NCBI RefSeq assembly: GCF_001426375.1
Contig: NZ_LMEO01000012.1
Location: forward strand, 257,362-321,361
Length of the DNA stretch: 64,000 nt
Direction: 5' to 3'
From: Paenibacillus sp. Root444D2
Lineage (GTDB): Bacteria > Bacillota > Bacilli > Paenibacillales > NBRC-103111
Shown here: one piece after another, positions 26,268 to 34,337 of the stretch
How positions within the stretch are numbered: position 1 is the first letter of the stretch
Layout of the letters: each line of letters starts with the position of its first letter
The notes under the pieces: model-generated
Database searches by the model: none
Seen by the model: only the letters and a program-made list of their open reading frames with translations
Told to the model about the DNA's origin: nothing
Program-made: the position numbers and the translations under genes

Positions 26268-27216
26268 AAATAATCCTTCCTTTCACAATGGATTTGAGTG
26301 AAGACACGAGCTTCGCATTTCTTTCCGATAACTCCATCATGACTTGATGATGATTGCGCGCGGGAATATCCGTCCTTGTTTTGAAATGTATGGATGAAAC
26401 AATGGTTGGATGCAGCTTAATGCAATAAATGTATTCAAACTCGCCATCTTCTTTATCCTTGGCTTGCCCCAGGTAGATGTTCGTATCTTTGCCCCGGTAA
26501 CATTCGGCTAAATAGCTAGTTGGGTCATTGACGTTGAAACTGTGGTTGTTGCTAACCTGACCGGCACGGCCAAACTGCTGCAAGGTGACACCATCTTCGA
26601 GAAGCTCAAAGAGCGTTGCCGCTGTCACTTCTTGAAGCTCAATTATACCACAATTGGTATCAAATGTCTTATGGAATTTATCCAAAACGCGGTCATAATC
26701 CACACTGGACACACTAAGCGAATCCAAAGCATCGAACAAAAAACTGCGTATAGCATCGTTCTTCTTCATATCGGATTGCTTAAAGCGATTCTTATGAACA
26801 CCGATACTATGTTTAATCGGGTAGAGATGAGGACCTGCTAGCTCCGCGATTCCCGAAACGGCCTGCTGATCATCGATTCGCAGAGGGTTATAACCCTCCA
26901 GATATTCAGGAAGTTCACAATTTTTAGACATCACAATGAACGTGCGGCTGTGACCCAATTCTCCGATACAAAGCCCTATCAATACGAGTATATTCCCGTA
27001 AACCAAGGGATCATGATAATCCGCATGTGTGATAATAAGAAGGGCAAAATCCGTCTCTTCGATATGCTTTTTTAGCATTTTCAATTTATGATTGGACGCT
27101 GTAAGCACACCCTGATTAATAACCGTAACCTCGGATGAAGACGACAACTGCGCTTGATAGAATTCTGCCCACAGCGAACTTGAAGGGGAGCAGCCTATAA
27201 ATATCTTTGGTTTCAT
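26239..27216 (-). CDS. TIR-like protein lacking the catalytic glutamate, with extra C-terminal domain
   Basis: 325 residues. Residues 1-135 follow the TIR-like fold of PF10137 (CAP12/Pycsar-effector TIR): KIFIGCSPSSSLW at the start, EVTVINQGV, DFALLIITHADY and GLCIGELGHSRTFIV. The family motif RDNVxFELGLF reads GNILVLIGLC here, so the position of the catalytic Glu is Leu79 and the NAD-contact RD is lost; NAD cleavage is unlikely. Residues 150-325 form a separate domain with a pattern loosely like GAF sensors (LFELLEDGVTLQQFGRAG, SYLAECYRGKD); no firm match. It overlaps the upstream TIR gene by ATGA. Probably a regulatory or scaffolding partner (inference). Confidence 0.75.
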   Translation of the reverse strand: MKPKIFIGCSPSSSLWAEFYQAQLSSSSEVTVINQGVLTASNHKLKMLKKHIEETDFALLIITHADYHDPLVYGNILVLIGLCIGELGHSRTFIVMSKNCELPEYLEGYNPLRIDDQQAVSGIAELAGPHLYPIKHSIGVHKNRFKQSDMKKNDAIRSFLFDALDSLSVSSVDYDRVLDKFHKTFDTNCGIIELQEVTAATLFELLEDGVTLQQFGRAGQVSNNHSFNVNDPTSYLAECYRGKDTNIYLGQAKDKEDGEFEYIYCIKLHPTIVSSIHFKTRTDIPARNHHQVMMELSERNAKLVSSLKSIVKGRIIYAEAHEESS

Positions 27217-27695
27217 TTCTCTCTCAGCCCTAACTCTTTGAGCATTTGCTTCACGACGAAAGTTGCCGGTCCTAGGCCAGCCATTAGCCCAGAGGAATGA
27301 TTCGCATCATAAGTAAGTGGTGTTAGGCCGATTAAATCGGAGGCTATATGTAATTTTTCTTTTTCCGGAATTAGAAAATATGTTCGCTCTAGACCTATTT
27401 GTCCAATAAATAGCCCCAATTCCAGAATAACATTGTCACGTACCGTGCTAACCAATGAATCTCTCAAAAGTGTCAAATCATTCGGTTGGAAGACAAAGAT
27501 AGCAAAATCACTAGACTTCGCCTGCTTAATAAGTGGAGCCAAGGTTGTATGTGAAGGTGGGAAAAGCAATTGACTCCAAACTGTTACATCAAATGAAAAA
27601 TGGAGATTAGACTGCAAGGCCTCTGCAACTTCAACACTTTCAGCAGATGACCCTATGAATAGCTTCGCTTTATTTGCGCTGCTCAACAGAACCAC
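27213..27695 (-). CDS. TIR-like NAD-hydrolase-type effector domain protein
   Basis: 160-residue stand-alone TIR-like protein of the PF10137 type (CAP12/Pycsar effector TIR family). KLFIGSSAESVEVAEALQSNL, VTVWSQLLF, DFAIFVFQPNDL and VRDNVILELGLFIGQIGLER match the family; Glu92 in the ELGLF motif is the expected catalytic residue, so NAD cleavage is plausible. No cyclic-nucleotide cyclase, STING or other activator gene is present in the window. The start is taken as GTG at 27695, with GAGG very close; an in-frame TTG three codons later is possible. First gene of a three-gene overlapping operon. Confidence 0.82.
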   Translation of the reverse strand: MVLLSSANKAKLFIGSSAESVEVAEALQSNLHFSFDVTVWSQLLFPPSHTTLAPLIKQAKSSDFAIFVFQPNDLTLLRDSLVSTVRDNVILELGLFIGQIGLERTYFLIPEKEKLHIASDLIGLTPLTYDANHSSGLMAGLGPATFVVKQMLKELGLREK

Positions 27696-27774
27696 GTCCT
27701 CATTTAAGGTGATCGTCCCTTATTTCGACGCCCCCCTCCTTATTCCTTCCAAATTACGTAAAAATGGACAAAAA

Positions 27775-27812
27775 GAAAGAACTGTATCCGCCAATCTAGC
27801 GGACCCAGTTCT
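27775..27812 (-). terminator. gpr terminator
   Basis: AAGAACTG and CAGTTCTT arms with an inner CCGC/GCGG stem, followed on the minus strand by TTCTTTTT. It separates gpr from the TIR unit. Confidence 0.75.
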
Positions 27813-27821
27813 TAAAATCAT

Positions 27822-28820
27822 TTAGTGCGTATAGGCCGCCACATTATCGACACTTACGGCATCGTGTAAGGCAGCATTTAAGCCGCTAGCAATAATATTG
27901 GCGATGTCTTCAATAAACTGGTCGATCTCCTTCGGCGTGACAAGCAGATCGTGTCCTACGGGGTTTAGCACCTCTTTCACAAGCATTAGACGCTCTTCCT
28001 CCTGCATACCGTCCAGAAGGCCTAGGATCTGCCCTGTATTTCGCGTCTGCTCGCTAAAATGTTTCTGCATCAGGTCGAAGGCATTATTGACGATGGTAGA
28101 CGCATATACAACGGTCGGGACTCCAATGGCAACAACGGGAATGCCAAGGTTTTCTTTGGTCAACCCTTTGCGTTTATTTCCGATGCCTGAACCGGGATGA
28201 ATGCCCGTATCCGCGATTTGAATGGTCGTATTGACCCGATCAAGGGATCTGGAAGCCAGCGCATCAATAGCAATAATGAAATCAGGTTTGGACATATCGA
28301 CAATCCCCTGAACGATGTCACTGCTTTCAATTCCCGTGGTTCCGAGCACCCCTGGCGCTACCGCGCTAACTGCCCGATACCCTGGACTAACGTCCTCTGG
28401 AACTAGTTCAAAGTAATGACGTGTGACCATCACGTTATCCACAACCAAGGGGCCAAGAGCATCGGGTGTCACATTCGAGTTGCCCAGACCGATAACAAGA
28501 GCCTTCGCATTCTTAGGAATGCCGATTTCACGCAAAAACTGTTCAAACTCTTGAGCCAGTTTCGTGGCGACGCGGTCCTGTAATTGGCTGTCTTTCTCCC
28601 GCAGAGCTGGCACTTCTATCGTTATATAATGTCCGAGAAGCTTACCAAGCGCTTTGGAGCCCTCTTCGTTCAGAACGTTGATCTTGGTAACTCGTATCCC
28701 GTTTTCTCGTGTCGACTCCTGTTCAATGCCAGGTATCGGTTGCCCCTGATTAGCTGCATGAGCCATATCCCTTGCATCTAACGCAAGATCCGTATGTGTT
28801 GTAAAAGAGCCTAAGTCCAT
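27822..28820 (-). CDS. gpr: germination protease GPR
   Basis: Aspartic-type endoprotease that degrades small acid-soluble spore proteins during germination; made as a zymogen in the forespore. The N-terminal DLGSFTTHTDLALDARD propeptide region, IEVPALREKD, VIGLGNSNVTPDALGP, VSAVAPGVLGTTGIES and PDFIIAIDALASRSLDRVNTTIQIADTGIHPGSGIGNKR are all GPR signatures; 332 residues is a little short of the 370 of B. subtilis. In Bacillus it lies rpsT-gpr-spoIIP; here rpsT is divergent upstream as expected, but spoIIP is displaced by the TIR unit. Confidence 0.96.
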   Translation of the reverse strand: MDLGSFTTHTDLALDARDMAHAANQGQPIPGIEQESTRENGIRVTKINVLNEEGSKALGKLLGHYITIEVPALREKDSQLQDRVATKLAQEFEQFLREIGIPKNAKALVIGLGNSNVTPDALGPLVVDNVMVTRHYFELVPEDVSPGYRAVSAVAPGVLGTTGIESSDIVQGIVDMSKPDFIIAIDALASRSLDRVNTTIQIADTGIHPGSGIGNKRKGLTKENLGIPVVAIGVPTVVYASTIVNNAFDLMQKHFSEQTRNTGQILGLLDGMQEEERLMLVKEVLNPVGHDLLVTPKEIDQFIEDIANIIASGLNAALHDAVSVDNVAAYTH

Positions 28821-29012
28821 TGAAGTTCCCCTTTCTCAAAATATAAGAATTTATATGTTTCACATTATAAGCTTTGCATATTTCTGGGGAAACGCGCCTG
28901 TCCTTGGAGGACAGCTTAGCCGTTATCCTTGGGTGCATTGCATCCCTTATTGTGCTACGATTTACAACCACTTATACAAAAACTAAGACCACTGAAAACC
29001 TATTGACAGGTC

Positions 29013-29041
29013 TTGCATTTTCAATAGTTGCATGGTAGAAT
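29013..29041 (+). promoter_or_regulatory. rpsT promoter
   Basis: TTGCAT (29013-29018), a 17-base spacer and TAGAAT (29036-29041) lie about 70 bases before the rpsT start, a sigma-A-type promoter. Confidence 0.55.
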
Positions 29042-29109
29042 ACTTAAAGTTGTCAGCAAACAAACAAATGTAACGTTGAACCGTGTTTTGTAAGTAGGAG
29101 GTGAATTTC

Positions 29110-29361
29110 ATGCCAAACATTAAATCCGCTATTAAACGAGTAAAAGTTAGCGAAAAGCGCCGTCTTCGTAACGCTTCCCAAAAGTCCGCTCTGCGTACTG
29201 CTGTGAAAGCTTTCGAAACAGCTGTAAGCCCAGAAGCTCTAATTAACGCTTCTAAGAAATTAGATAAAGCAGCTTCTAAAGGCTTAATCCATAAAAATGC
29301 CGCTAACCGCAAGAAGTCCCGTCTGGCTAAAAAGCTGAACGCTCTTACGGCCCAAGCGTAA
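29110..29361 (+). CDS. rpsT: 30S ribosomal protein S20
   Basis: 83-residue basic primary 16S-rRNA-binding protein: [32 protein letters not shown] and the C-terminal [21 protein letters not shown] are typical. I chose the ATG at 29110, seven bases after AGGAGG; a GTG nine bases earlier overlaps that site. Monocistronic, divergent from gpr. Confidence 0.96.
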   Translation: MPNIKSAIKRVKVSEKRRLRNASQKSALRTAVKAFETAVSPEALINASKKLDKAASKGLIHKNAANRKKSRLAKKLNALTAQA

Positions 29362-29377
29362 TACACGGACATAAAGC

Positions 29378-29417
29378 AAAAGTCCAGTTCTCTTCACAGA
29401 GAGCTGGACTTTTTACT
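29378..29417. terminator. rpsT/holA bidirectional terminator
   Basis: AAAAGTCCAGTTCTCT and AGAGAGCTGGACTTTT form a 16-base stem with one mismatch, followed by T-rich sequence on the plus strand and AAAA/TTTT on the other, between two convergent genes. Confidence 0.85.
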
Positions 29418-29435
29418 TTTCCAAAGGTTGTCCTC

Positions 29436-30455
29436 CTAGGCAGCAAGCCTAAGAAGAAACAACTCAAGACCTAACACTTTATCGATTTTCCCCGTTTTCA
29501 TTTGGAAATCGAGATCCGCAAGCTGCGACATGATCCTGCTCAGCTTCTCAATATCATATTTGCGCGCCTGCCCTTCAGCCACCTTTACGGCAAAGGGATG
29601 CAAACCGATCTGTGAAGCCATTTGCTGCTGGGAATAGCCTTGTTTACTTAGCTCTTTCACCTGCAGCATGATGCGGAACTGTCTGGCGATGAGCGCCGCG
29701 ATCTTGATCGGCTCCTCACGCTGCTTCAACAGCTCTTCAAGAATAACGAAGGCGCGTTCCAGCCTTACATTTACAATATCTTCTATAAGAATGAAGACGT
29801 TCTGTTCTGTACTGCGGGCCACCAATTGATCGATAACATCAACTGATGCTTCCGCACCTACTCCTACATATAAAGAAATCTTCTCAATTTCTGCAGATAA
29901 AGATTGCAAATTCCCGCCGGTGTATAAGATCAGTTGGTCGGCGGCTTCCCCCGTAAACGTAAAACCCAGCTGCCCAGCTTGTTTGGCCACCCATTGCTGC
30001 AATTCTTCCGGGCTCAGTGATAGGAAGGGAACCGCGGCTTCAAGGTCCTTGAGCGCTTTCACAATCTTCTTACGCTCGTCCAATTTATCTGCATCTACCG
30101 TAAACACCACGACGGTATGTTCCGCTGGAGATTTCAAATAATCGGTCAAACGATCCAAGTGATGTTCAATCTTCGAACTTTCCTTCGCCCCAGTGAAAAA
30201 AAGCGCATTCTTCGCGATAACCAGCTTCTTCGGAACCATAAAGGGAAGGGTCTCTGCATCCTCCAGCACCGCAGAGAGACTAATCTCACTTAAATCAAAT
30301 TTACTCACTGCAAACTCTTTGTGCTCGGGCTCTATGAGCAAATCCGTTAATAGCTGAATAAATTCCCTCATCTTATATTTCTCAGGACCGTAGCACAAAT
30401 AAACCGGTGCAGGGCGCCCTGCTTGTATATCTTTCAATGCTCTCTTTGCGTCCAT
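29436..30455 (-). CDS. holA: DNA polymerase III subunit delta
   Basis: Clamp-loader delta subunit (B. subtilis YqeN). Residues 1-20 and PVYLCYGPEKYKMREFIQLL give the AAA-like start; VVFTVDADKLDERKKIVKAL, YTGGNLQSLSAEIEKISLYVG and the collar domain LIARQFRIMLQVKELSKQGYSQQQMASQIGLHPFAVKVA are typical. 339 residues is normal. In Bacillus it sits next to comEC; here an ECF sigma pair and a germination operon separate them. Confidence 0.93.
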   Translation of the reverse strand: MDAKRALKDIQAGRPAPVYLCYGPEKYKMREFIQLLTDLLIEPEHKEFAVSKFDLSEISLSAVLEDAETLPFMVPKKLVIAKNALFFTGAKESSKIEHHLDRLTDYLKSPAEHTVVVFTVDADKLDERKKIVKALKDLEAAVPFLSLSPEELQQWVAKQAGQLGFTFTGEAADQLILYTGGNLQSLSAEIEKISLYVGVGAEASVDVIDQLVARSTEQNVFILIEDIVNVRLERAFVILEELLKQREEPIKIAALIARQFRIMLQVKELSKQGYSQQQMASQIGLHPFAVKVAEGQARKYDIEKLSRIMSQLADLDFQMKTGKIDKVLGLELFLLRLAA

Positions 30456-30666
30456 AGCTAATGTTCACTCCTTGCAACCATTTTACCAACAACAAAGGGA
30501 TTACGTCAAAGCCCGAAGACCTTGAGGTAACCCCTTTGTTTGTCTATTTAAACACCGGTTAAAGGCTCTAGAAACCTTATACCGTGTGGACAAACCACCA
30601 AAACATTGCCGCTTCCTTATACAACATACGCTAGAACCGTCACATTGGTGCATTCGTATCACAAAT

Positions 30667-31875
30667 TTACTTAGCTGCTTCCTCTTTCGCATTTACATCA
30701 ATGAGAATAGTGTGAAGCGTGCCTTCGCTTTGAACTTGATAAAATAATTTGTCGTCCTTAGACCATTCCACTAGCGTAATAAGATCACCAGACTTCCAAA
30801 CTTGCTTGGACGCAAAAACAACTTCTTGGGTAGAGCTGTTTCGGATCACAACATGCTGCTCTTCAACAACAGCCTCGAGAACGCCTGTTGTTGATTTCAA
30901 CGATTTCGCACTAGGTGCTGTCAAAGAATATATGCCTCCAACATCATTCGTTTCTCCACCATTCTTAGCAGCAGGCGTAGGTGTTGGTTCCGTAGTTTTC
31001 AATACCTTCTGGTCCGGCACTTTATTTGAAGTTTCACTGCCTGCTGGCGGATTCGTCGATACAGGGTCCGATCCCTTCTTCTCATTAGTTCCAGCGGAAG
31101 CTTGATCTTTCAGCCGTTCAGGCTCTGAGGTAGAAGGTGCCTGGCGCAAACCATTCGTATCTTTCGCGGCCCCAGATGAACTCAGCGTTTGCGGGTCCTC
31201 CAGTTTCGCGTCTGTTGTAGCTTGCGGCCCCACTATCTCATTCCCCGTTGTTACATCTGGCTTAGCTTTCTCTTGCCCAAATGACTCAGCGGCCGGGGCA
31301 TTAGGTGCCTCCTGCTTTGCGTCTGCACTGTCTGCTGCCTTCTTCTTGCCAGCATCTTCTGCGGCCTTTGAATCGGACCCCGCCGTGCTTGGCATTTGTC
31401 CGGCAATCTGCTTTCCAGATGCAGCCTTGGGCTGCATTAAATCATCTGCTTGATCCAGCATAGGATGCTTTAGGTTGAATGCAAAAAAACCAAGGATGAG
31501 ACCTGCGGCAACGACACCACCTGCGAATTTCCAGGAGAACTGTGATCCTAAACGGCGTGTCCAAGGGAGTTTGGGAGGCTGCACAGAAGCTGTCTGGCTA
31601 GCATGGGTGCCGAAAGCAGCCACCTTGTCGGTAATGGACGCCGCGGCATGTTTATCAATATCAGCTAGCTGCGGCATGATAGCATCGACCAAACTGTATG
31701 GAGGAATGACCTTTGGTAACTGGGTCAGTTCATCGGACAATCTTTGTAAACGTTCAAACATCTGTGCACAGTCCAAGCAATGCATCAGGTGAGCATGAAG
31801 CTCATCTTCCTCTTTTGCATCTAAATCCCCATCCAGCTGTCTTTGCATAAATTCCATCACCTCTTGACAATTCAT
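30667..31875 (-). CDS. zinc-finger anti-sigma factor with long linker
   Basis: 402 residues. The N-terminus is an anti-sigma zinc-finger (ZAS) domain with H29-x3-C33-x2-C36 (ELHAHLMHCLDCAQMFERL). One membrane segment (FAGGVVAAGLILGFFAFNL, about 133-151) is followed by a long Ala/Lys/Thr/Ser-rich extracytoplasmic linker (160-310) and a small folded C-terminal domain (about 315-400, VVEEQHVVIRNSSTQEVVFASKQVWKSGDLI). It overlaps its sigma gene by ATGA, the usual arrangement, and should hold that sigma at the membrane. Confidence 0.85.
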   Translation of the reverse strand: MNCQEVMEFMQRQLDGDLDAKEEDELHAHLMHCLDCAQMFERLQRLSDELTQLPKVIPPYSLVDAIMPQLADIDKHAAASITDKVAAFGTHASQTASVQPPKLPWTRRLGSQFSWKFAGGVVAAGLILGFFAFNLKHPMLDQADDLMQPKAASGKQIAGQMPSTAGSDSKAAEDAGKKKAADSADAKQEAPNAPAAESFGQEKAKPDVTTGNEIVGPQATTDAKLEDPQTLSSSGAAKDTNGLRQAPSTSEPERLKDQASAGTNEKKGSDPVSTNPPAGSETSNKVPDQKVLKTTEPTPTPAAKNGGETNDVGGIYSLTAPSAKSLKSTTGVLEAVVEEQHVVIRNSSTQEVVFASKQVWKSGDLITLVEWSKDDKLFYQVQSEGTLHTILIDVNAKEEAAK

Positions 31876-32420
31876 CCCCGAACACCTCCTTTCTGATATT
31901 CTTGGAGCAGCGACTGTAATTGCTGTCTAGCTCGAAATAAGTAAGACTTCACCGTGTTTAACGGTAAGTTGAGAGATTCTGCAATTTCATGATACGAAAA
32001 GTCCTGCAAATAACGGAGAACAACAACAGATCGATGGTGTTCGGGAAGCTTTTCGATTGCTTCTCTAATATCTTTGGCTAAATAGCCAATTAACATTTCC
32101 TGTTCAACATTATGTTCTGCTGTAAAGGTCATATCATGCTCATCAATCGAAACCGTTGGTTTCGCCTTGCGAAATTTATCGATGCAGATGTTCGTTACAA
32201 TCCGCTGTACCCACGTCTTGAAGAGCGCTTTTTCTTCATAGGAATTAATTTTTGTATAAATCCGAAGGAGTGCCTCCTGTGAAGCATCGAGGGCATCCTG
32301 TTCATTATTCAAAATATAATAAGCGGTTCGATAAACGTGAGACTCAATTTCTCGCAATAGGGTAATGAGAGCATCACGATCACCGGCTTGTGCAGATCTT
32401 ACCAGTTCGGGTGCTACCAC
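31872..32420 (-). CDS. ECF RNA polymerase sigma factor, SigW-like
   Basis: Extracytoplasmic-function sigma factor. Region 2 (YYILNNEQDALDASQEALLRIYTKI, FKTWVQRIVTNICIDKFRK) binds core and the -10; region 4 (IEKLPEHHRSVVVLRYLQDFSYHEIAESLNLPLNTVKSYLFRARQQL) binds the -35. I chose GTG at 32420, six bases after GGGAGGG; a TTG seven codons earlier would leave that site inside the gene. First gene of the sigma/anti-sigma pair, probably autoregulated. Its signal is unknown. Confidence 0.88.
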   Translation of the reverse strand: MVAPELVRSAQAGDRDALITLLREIESHVYRTAYYILNNEQDALDASQEALLRIYTKINSYEEKALFKTWVQRIVTNICIDKFRKAKPTVSIDEHDMTFTAEHNVEQEMLIGYLAKDIREAIEKLPEHHRSVVVLRYLQDFSYHEIAESLNLPLNTVKSYLFRARQQLQSLLQEYQKGGVRG

Positions 32421-32448
32421 TGGGATCCCTCCCTCTTGCAATCTTACA

Positions 32449-32475
32449 GACGCAGTAGCGTCTCATAAGGTTGCA
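32449..32475 (-). promoter_or_regulatory. candidate ECF-type autoregulated promoter
   Basis: On the minus strand TGCAAC (32470-32475), 17 bases and CGTC (32449-32452) resemble TGAAAC-N16-CGT promoters of SigW-type sigmas and would give a leader of about 20 bases. The -35 has one mismatch and the spacer is one longer. The remaining 32476-32768 gap shows no gene. Confidence 0.3.
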
Positions 32476-32768
32476 ACTCTTTTAGAATAAAAAAACAATG
32501 GCCGTCTTGCAACTACCAGAATATCAAACTTCCTGAAATAAATACACTTGTTATTAGACGTATGCTAGACCGATTAGTTTCACCTTCGTCTCACAAACCG
32601 TTCTCCCCTCTCTCTCATTCATCAAATTACTCTCCATTGTAAGCTTTTTTAAAAGAAGGAATAGTACTATGTTTGGGTAGTACCGCCTAAGAAATTGCCA
32701 TAACCGTTTAATTCTAACCGAAGTGGTAAATATTACAGATGAGCTATTCGAAAGTGGAGGGCTGCATC

Positions 32769-34337
32769 ATGTTCAAACAATTATTTGGCAGAAAGCATCT
32801 GCTTCGAACCCCTAAGGATCCCAACAAGCCAATCACTTCAAGTCCAGATTCCAATAAACGGTTATCAGCATCATTGCAAGAAAATTTGACTACCATTCAG
32901 ACAATCCTGCACCATCCAAGCGATCTGCTCATTAGACAGTTTACAATCGGTACAGAGCAATATCCGTGTGCTTTAGTCAGCATTGATGGTCTGGTCGACA
33001 TAGCTATGATTAATGAACAATTACTAAGCCCGATGCTCCATTCCTTTGATCATCCTGTTACCTCATCTTCGGATTTAATAAACGTATTGAAGCAGCAAAT
33101 TCTGACAGCTTATGAGTTGGAAACAGTTGAACTTCTGGACGAAGCTTTAATGGCCATTCTATCAGGCGATACGCTTCTTCTATTCAACAATCTCGCACAA
33201 TCCATCATCATTTCCAGCTGCGGTTGGAAAACCCGTTCGATTGAAGAACCGCAAACTGAATCGATTATTCGGGGACCCAGAGCAGGCTTTACAGAAGACA
33301 TACGCACGAACACCGCTTTGCTTAGAAGAAGAATTAAAGAAACCAACCTTGTTTTTGACACGTATCAAATCGGTCAAAGAAGTAGACGTGAGGTAATTGT
33401 CACTTATATTGCAGACATTGTGCATCCCGACCTTGTGAAAGAAGTTACTCGCAGAATAAAGACCATCGACATAGATGATATCGAAGGGTCCGGTTACTTG
33501 GAGCAATGGATAGCAGATAGTTTCCTTAGTCCATTTCCTCTTATTATGAATACGGAACGGCCTGATCGCGTATCTGGAGCACTTCTCCAAGGCAGAGTTG
33601 CCATTCTGGTTGATGGAGACCCCTTCGTCCTCATATTGCCGATTACATTCGCTTCAAGTTTACAATCACCCGAAGATTACTACCAACATTGGCTCATCTC
33701 TACGTTGACTCGGGTACTCCGATTAATATCGGCTTTCATCGCTACCTTTTTGCCAGCTCTTTATATCGCTTTGCTCGAATTTCATCATGGGATGATCCCT
33801 TCAAAATTGGCATTCTCCATCGCTGGAGCTCGGGAAGGTGTGCCATTCCCTGCAGTCGTTGAAGCTTTCGCTATGGAATTCACGCTCGAACTTCTCAGGG
33901 AAGCAGGACTCCGACTGCCCAAACCAATCGGCCAAACTATTGGGATCGTAGGCGGTTTAGTTATTGGAGAATCAGCTGTGGCTGCCGGCATGGTAAGTCC
34001 CGTTATGGTTATCGTCGTTGCCGTCACTGCTATCTCTTCTTTCTCGCTGCCTTCTTATTCGTTTGCCATTTCACTGCGCGTCATGCGATTCAGCATTATG
34101 TTGGCCGCTGCTTTTTTAGGCTTATACGGAATCATCTTAGCCTACATCATGATCAATATTCACCTGGTAAATCTGAAGAGCTTTGGCGTTCCATATTCCA
34201 CCCCTTTTGCGCCAATCTTATTACGGGACTGGAAAGATCTCATTTTAAGATCACCGCTGTTGTTCGTAACAAAGCGGCCAAAAATGATGCAAACGAAAAA
34301 TGATCAAAGAATGAGAGGAAGGAGAAATAGAGGATGA
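32769..34337 (+). CDS. GerA-family spore germination protein, A subunit
   Basis: A subunit of a nutrient germinant receptor of the spore inner membrane. The hydrophilic N-terminal half (to about residue 290) has GPRAGFTEDIRTNTALLRRRIK and DIEGSGYLEQWIADS, then five or so membrane segments with the family motifs PLIMNTERPDRVSGALLQGRVAILVDGDPFVLI, FPAVVEAFAMEFTLELLREAGLRLPKPIGQTIGIVGGLVIGESAV. I chose the ATG at 32769, eight bases after GGAGGG. First gene of gerA-gerB-gerC-small protein. The germinant is not predictable. Confidence 0.93.
   Translation: MFKQLFGRKHLLRTPKDPNKPITSSPDSNKRLSASLQENLTTIQTILHHPSDLLIRQFTIGTEQYPCALVSIDGLVDIAMINEQLLSPMLHSFDHPVTSSSDLINVLKQQILTAYELETVELLDEALMAILSGDTLLLFNNLAQSIIISSCGWKTRSIEEPQTESIIRGPRAGFTEDIRTNTALLRRRIKETNLVFDTYQIGQRSRREVIVTYIADIVHPDLVKEVTRRIKTIDIDDIEGSGYLEQWIADSFLSPFPLIMNTERPDRVSGALLQGRVAILVDGDPFVLILPITFASSLQSPEDYYQHWLISTLTRVLRLISAFIATFLPALYIALLEFHHGMIPSKLAFSIAGAREGVPFPAVVEAFAMEFTLELLREAGLRLPKPIGQTIGIVGGLVIGESAVAAGMVSPVMVIVVAVTAISSFSLPSYSFAISLRVMRFSIMLAAAFLGLYGIILAYIMINIHLVNLKSFGVPYSTPFAPILLRDWKDLILRSPLLFVTKRPKMMQTKNDQRMRGRRNRG

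Noticed and set aside
25558..27780. CBASS or Pycsar system
   Set aside because: Only TIR-like proteins are present; there is no CD-NTase or cyclase, Cap2/Cap3 or STING gene within the window, so a cyclic-nucleotide system is not supported.
28983..29372. 129-codon minus-strand frame over rpsT
   Set aside because: Antisense to a certain ribosomal protein gene; no ribosome site.
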